Origin: QPIN01 sp964472945
GTDB taxonomy: Bacteria; Pseudomonadota; Gammaproteobacteria; Methylococcales; Methylomonadaceae
Direction of reading: 5' to 3'
Length of the DNA stretch: 19,226 nt
NCBI GenBank assembly: GCA_964472945.1
Contig: CAYYNM010000038.1
Span: 1 to 19,226 of the forward strand
Shown: positions 17,264-19,226 of the stretch, piece by piece
How positions within the stretch are numbered: the first letter of the stretch is position 1
How the letters are laid out: the number at the start of each line of letters is the position of its first letter
The notes under the pieces: model-generated
What the model was told of the DNA's origin: nothing
The model's database searches: none
The model's input: the letters and a program-made list of their open reading frames with translations, nothing else
Program-made: the position numbers and the translations under genes

Positions 17264-17680
17264 ATGGCTAAAGCATTATCCCCCGTTCGCTTGCAAAATG
17301 ATTTAATGCAGGCAGCAAAGCTGACTGGGGAACGGTTTCATCGTAGTACTGCTGAACAAATCGAATATTGGGCAGATATTGGTAGAAAGGTATCTAAAGT
17401 GCTAGACCCTGATACGCTAATATCAATTTCAACAGGGCTGACTCAAGTAAAAGTGGAGCCTATTTATGGAACCCCAATTGATCCTAAAGATGTTTTTAAT
17501 TCGCTAGAAACCCAACGGCAGCAAGGAACATTAAGGAAAGCAGTAACAGATAGTGCCTTGAAATATCAATCGTCAATAACTCAACCAGGATATTTAGAAC
17601 GAATTGATCAGAAGGGTAATGTTTCTGTAGGTCAATTTAAAAATGGTGAATTTGTAACTGTTGATGAGCTTACGTCTTGA
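17264..17680 (+). CDS. ParD-like antitoxin of a zeta-type toxin-antitoxin pair
   Basis: A 138-residue protein matching the long ParD-like antitoxin family: MAKALSPVRLQNDLMQAA, then TGERFHRSTAEQIEYWADIGR with a ribbon-helix-helix-like character, a middle VKVEPIYGTPIDPKDVF, and a C-terminal PGYLERIDQKGNVSVGQFKNGEF. It should neutralise the downstream toxin and repress the operon through the palindrome at 17211-17229. AGAGGA at 17251-17256 gives a good ribosome binding site. The stop codon overlaps the toxin start by 4 nt, the usual antitoxin-first arrangement. The gene is intact, with normal length for the family. Confidence 0.85.
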   Translation: MAKALSPVRLQNDLMQAAKLTGERFHRSTAEQIEYWADIGRKVSKVLDPDTLISISTGLTQVKVEPIYGTPIDPKDVFNSLETQRQQGTLRKAVTDSALKYQSSITQPGYLERIDQKGNVSVGQFKNGEFVTVDELTS

Positions 17681-18261
17681 GTGAACGGAAGCAGTTATGG
17701 ATTCTGGCAGGTGGTAACGGTGCAGGAAAAAGTACTTTTTATCGAACGCAACTCGCTCCATTAGGTTTACCCTTTGTAAATGCAGATATACTGGCGAAAG
17801 AGTTATATCCACAAGCACCTGAAGAGCATAGTTATGATGCTGCTAAACTGGCAACAAAAATACGTTTTCAACTCCTGCATGAAGGGAGGAGTTTCTGTTT
17901 TGAAACAGTATTCTCTCATCCATCAAAAATTGATTTTGTTGCTCAGGCGAAAACATTAGGTTATGAGATTATATTGGTATTTATTCATCTTGATACAGTT
18001 TCTCTAAATCAAGCGCGTGTTGCACAGCGACTTAGTGAAGGTGGTCATAATGTCCCTGATGAAAAAGTAGCCAGTAGAATTCCCAGATTACTACAAAATA
18101 TTAAAAATACACTACCACTATGCGATCAGGTTCGTATCCTTAATAACTCTAAAATTGATAGTCCGTTTGAACAAGTGGCTGTTATTCGTAATGGCCAAAA
18201 AATGCAGCAGGAAATAGCTTTACCTGGTTGGGCTAAAGAGTTACTAGAAGATTATTTATAG
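17677..18261 (+). CDS. zeta-family toxin (P-loop kinase)
   Basis: A 194-residue P-loop protein with Walker A AGGNGAGKST (residues 11-20), FVNADILAKELYP holding the likely catalytic Asp37, RSFCFETVFSHPSK as the substrate-handling segment, and RVAQRLSEGGHNVPDEKVASRIPR, the conserved helical stretch of zeta-like toxins. Classical zeta toxins phosphorylate UDP-N-acetylglucosamine and so block peptidoglycan synthesis; this shorter chromosomal subtype may use another substrate. The start is a TTG at 17677 overlapping the antitoxin stop (TTGA), since no in-frame ATG precedes the P-loop. The pair lies inside the island and probably stabilises it. Everything needed for activity seems present. Confidence 0.85.
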   Translation: MSERKQLWILAGGNGAGKSTFYRTQLAPLGLPFVNADILAKELYPQAPEEHSYDAAKLATKIRFQLLHEGRSFCFETVFSHPSKIDFVAQAKTLGYEIILVFIHLDTVSLNQARVAQRLSEGGHNVPDEKVASRIPRLLQNIKNTLPLCDQVRILNNSKIDSPFEQVAVIRNGQKMQQEIALPGWAKELLEDYL

Positions 18262-18329
18262 GTCTATAGTAGCAGAGTAAAACATTACAATAGAAAGTAA
18301 GATCTAATAAATATTTAGTCTCTAACGTA

Positions 18330-18512
18330 TTAATTCCGACTTGCATCAATAACGTGTTGTGTCCGTTGTTCTCGATGTTCATGCAACACTTCTACAGAAT
18401 TCTGATTAACTTTATAGGGTTTAAAATTAAGAGTTTTTTTCAGTGCTTGTTGTTTATGCTTGTCTAATTCTATTTTCAAATCATCATCAATGGTAGTGCT
18501 AAGTCTTTGCAT
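18330..18512 (-). CDS. small ribbon-helix-helix-like protein, orphan
   Basis: A 60-residue minus-strand ORF. The ATG at 18512 (MQRLSTTIDDDLKIELDKHK) has AGGTGG (plus-strand 18518-18523) about 5 nt upstream; an in-frame GTG at 18521 is less likely. The first 25 residues resemble a ribbon-helix-helix DNA-binding unit (beta strand RLSTTID, then helix DDLKIELDKHKQQ), while the polar C-terminus would fit an antitoxin tail. No toxin gene follows it. A possible promoter is TTGATA/CATAAT at plus-strand 18527-18556. It converges with the zeta gene and has no partner. Confidence 0.45.
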   Translation of the reverse strand: MQRLSTTIDDDLKIELDKHKQQALKKTLNFKPYKVNQNSVEVLHEHREQRTQHVIDASRN

Positions 18513-18556
18513 TTTTACCACCTGAAATTATGTATTTAGTAACACTATGCTATCAA

Positions 18557-18805
18557 GATTAACCTTGTTGAGTATCCAAGTAAAGCTGTCTTCTGTGTGC
18601 TGCTGTTTTGGTTGAGGAGCATGGGGTTTTAATTCCCAGTCTCTAAAATTGCTGGAAGCCAGCGCACAGGGGGTTTTACTACGTAAAAACTACGAGAATC
18701 GATACGCTAATGAGTGACTTTTAACTACTTTGAACAACTTTAGACTTATGTTAAACTATTGATTACATGGAGTTTTAAAGAGTTTGAGATAGTCTTCTCA
18801 GTATT
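18557..18805. other. non-coding stretch before the tRNA fragment
   Basis: I see no gene here. Small hairpins occur at 18651-18663 (GCTGG, loop AAG, CCAGC) and about 18673-18690 (GTTTTAC with GTAAAAAC, one bulge), without a terminator T-run. The nucleotides just before 18806 do not form the 5' half of a tRNA. Confidence 0.4.
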
Positions 18806-18848
18806 CATAACCCCGAGGTCCCAGGTTCGATCCCCGGTATCGCCACCA
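18806..18848 (+). other. attachment-site-like 3' end of a tRNA with CAT anticodon (tRNA-Met type)
   Basis: The 43 nt hold the anticodon CAT followed by AA and CCCCG (3' anticodon stem), the variable loop, the T arm with GGTTCGATCCC, the acceptor strand and a terminal GCCACCA. The D arm and the 5' acceptor strand are missing, and CAGTA upstream cannot pair with CCCCG. One T-stem pair is A-C. A bare tRNA 3' end is what integration of an island leaves at the end distal to the intact tRNA, so this is probably the right attachment site. The plus-strand direction predicts the intact tRNA gene to the left. Confidence 0.7.
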
Positions 18849-18914
18849 ATTTATATAAGCAACTGATAAACAAATATATTTTATTTTAGGTTCGATACTG
18901 AGCCACTTTGGTGA

Positions 18915-19092
18915 GACACTGCCGAGGTTATCATGTCTTATTACCTAAAGTATTTACTGACTGAGCTACCCAAGCTGGGTAGGCATTATGAGCCAGAGGC
19001 ATTGGATCAATTTTTACCTTGGAACTTGGTTGGAAAAATTAAGCCTTTAAGGTAAGTGGGAGTTTGTTTAGGTGGGGAGAATAGACGCTTAC
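18915..19092 (+). mobile_element. 3' remnant of an IS66-family insertion sequence
   Basis: The frame 18915-19055 encodes YYLKYLLTELPKL...EALDQFLPWN, which matches the C-terminal domain of IS66 transposases (YLxxVLxxLP...LLPWN). It has no DDE residues and no start, and the element is cut at its 5' side. Downstream lies GGTGGGGAGAATAGACGCTTAC; its end is the reverse complement of GTAAGCG, the IS66-family terminal sequence, so the right end is put at 19092. The next 8 bases, GATATTTC, may be one copy of the target duplication. The left end is missing, so the element is dead. Confidence 0.65.
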
Positions 19093-19210
19093 GATATTTC
19101 ACTAACAATTTCATCAATAGAGCAAGAAAAAGTGGATACTTGGCAGGATTTATTTTGCATAGATACTCGATATATAAGTACCCACGTAAAATTAATTTAA
19201 CAAAAACAAC

Positions 19211-19226
19211 TGTCATTCCTGCGTGC
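19211..19226. repeat. possible first arm of an extragenic palindromic repeat, cut by the window edge
   Basis: TGTCATTCCTGCGTGC resembles the left arm of the extragenic repeats with a TCATTCC(C/T)GCG arm found in many gammaproteobacteria. The second arm would lie past the end. The 118 nt between the IS66 end and this site show no gene. Confidence 0.25.

Noticed and set aside
18966..18982. CTACCCA/AGC/TGGGTAG inverted repeat taken as terminator
   Set aside because: There is no T-run after it and it lies inside the IS66 coding remnant.
19007..19216. 69-codon minus-strand ORF at the right end
   Set aside because: It runs across the IS66 terminal sequence and its product has no recognisable features.
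1..19226. CRISPR array or rRNA genes
   Set aside because: No regularly spaced repeats of 25-40 nt with unique spacers and no rRNA-like conserved segments are visible.

Overview
This AT-rich window looks like a gammaproteobacterial defence island, nearly all of it on the + strand. The lineage is inferred from the BREX gene order, the ParD-like/zeta pair and the tRNA fragment; no species can be named. The core is the downstream part of a BREX type 1 locus: the tail of a probable brxC (to 355), pglX (2318-5779), a GmrSD/BrxU-type gene (5793-7505), pglZ (7953-10451) and brxL (10467-12500). brxA, brxB and most of brxC would lie left of the window.

Extra genes sit inside the BREX operon. Between brxC and pglX is a tightly coupled pair: an OLD/AAA-15-like ATPase and a PD-(D/E)XK-type nuclease (370-2312). 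A BrxU-like type IV restriction gene and the stump of a second ATPase lie between pglX and pglZ. After brxL comes an overlapping two-gene unit, a SAM-methyltransferase-like protein plus a reverse transcriptase (12532-15221). This unit is the best candidate here for a little-described system.

The locus mixes intact and decaying genes. pglX has lost about 30 codons just after its SAM motif, carries an 8-bp tandem duplication that shifts the frame, and holds an 84-bp nested palindrome inserted exactly in frame. The second ATPase is cut off at pglZ. The SF2 helicase at 15481-17136 looks like the C-terminal part of a TOTE-type primase-helicase that has lost its N-terminus. pglZ, brxL, brxU, the ATPase/nuclease pair, the MT-like/RT pair and the toxin-antitoxin pair all read as intact. 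BREX modification through PglX is therefore probably lost, while several stand-alone defence modules may still work.

The right flank holds a ParD-like antitoxin and zeta toxin operon with a palindromic operator (17211-18261), and a small minus-strand ORF resembling a ribbon-helix-helix protein (18330-18512). A 43-nt 3' end of a CAT-anticodon tRNA (18806-18848) is the likely right attachment site of the island. It is followed by the 3' remnant of an IS66-family element ending at 19092. The intact tRNA and the integrase are predicted to lie left of the window.
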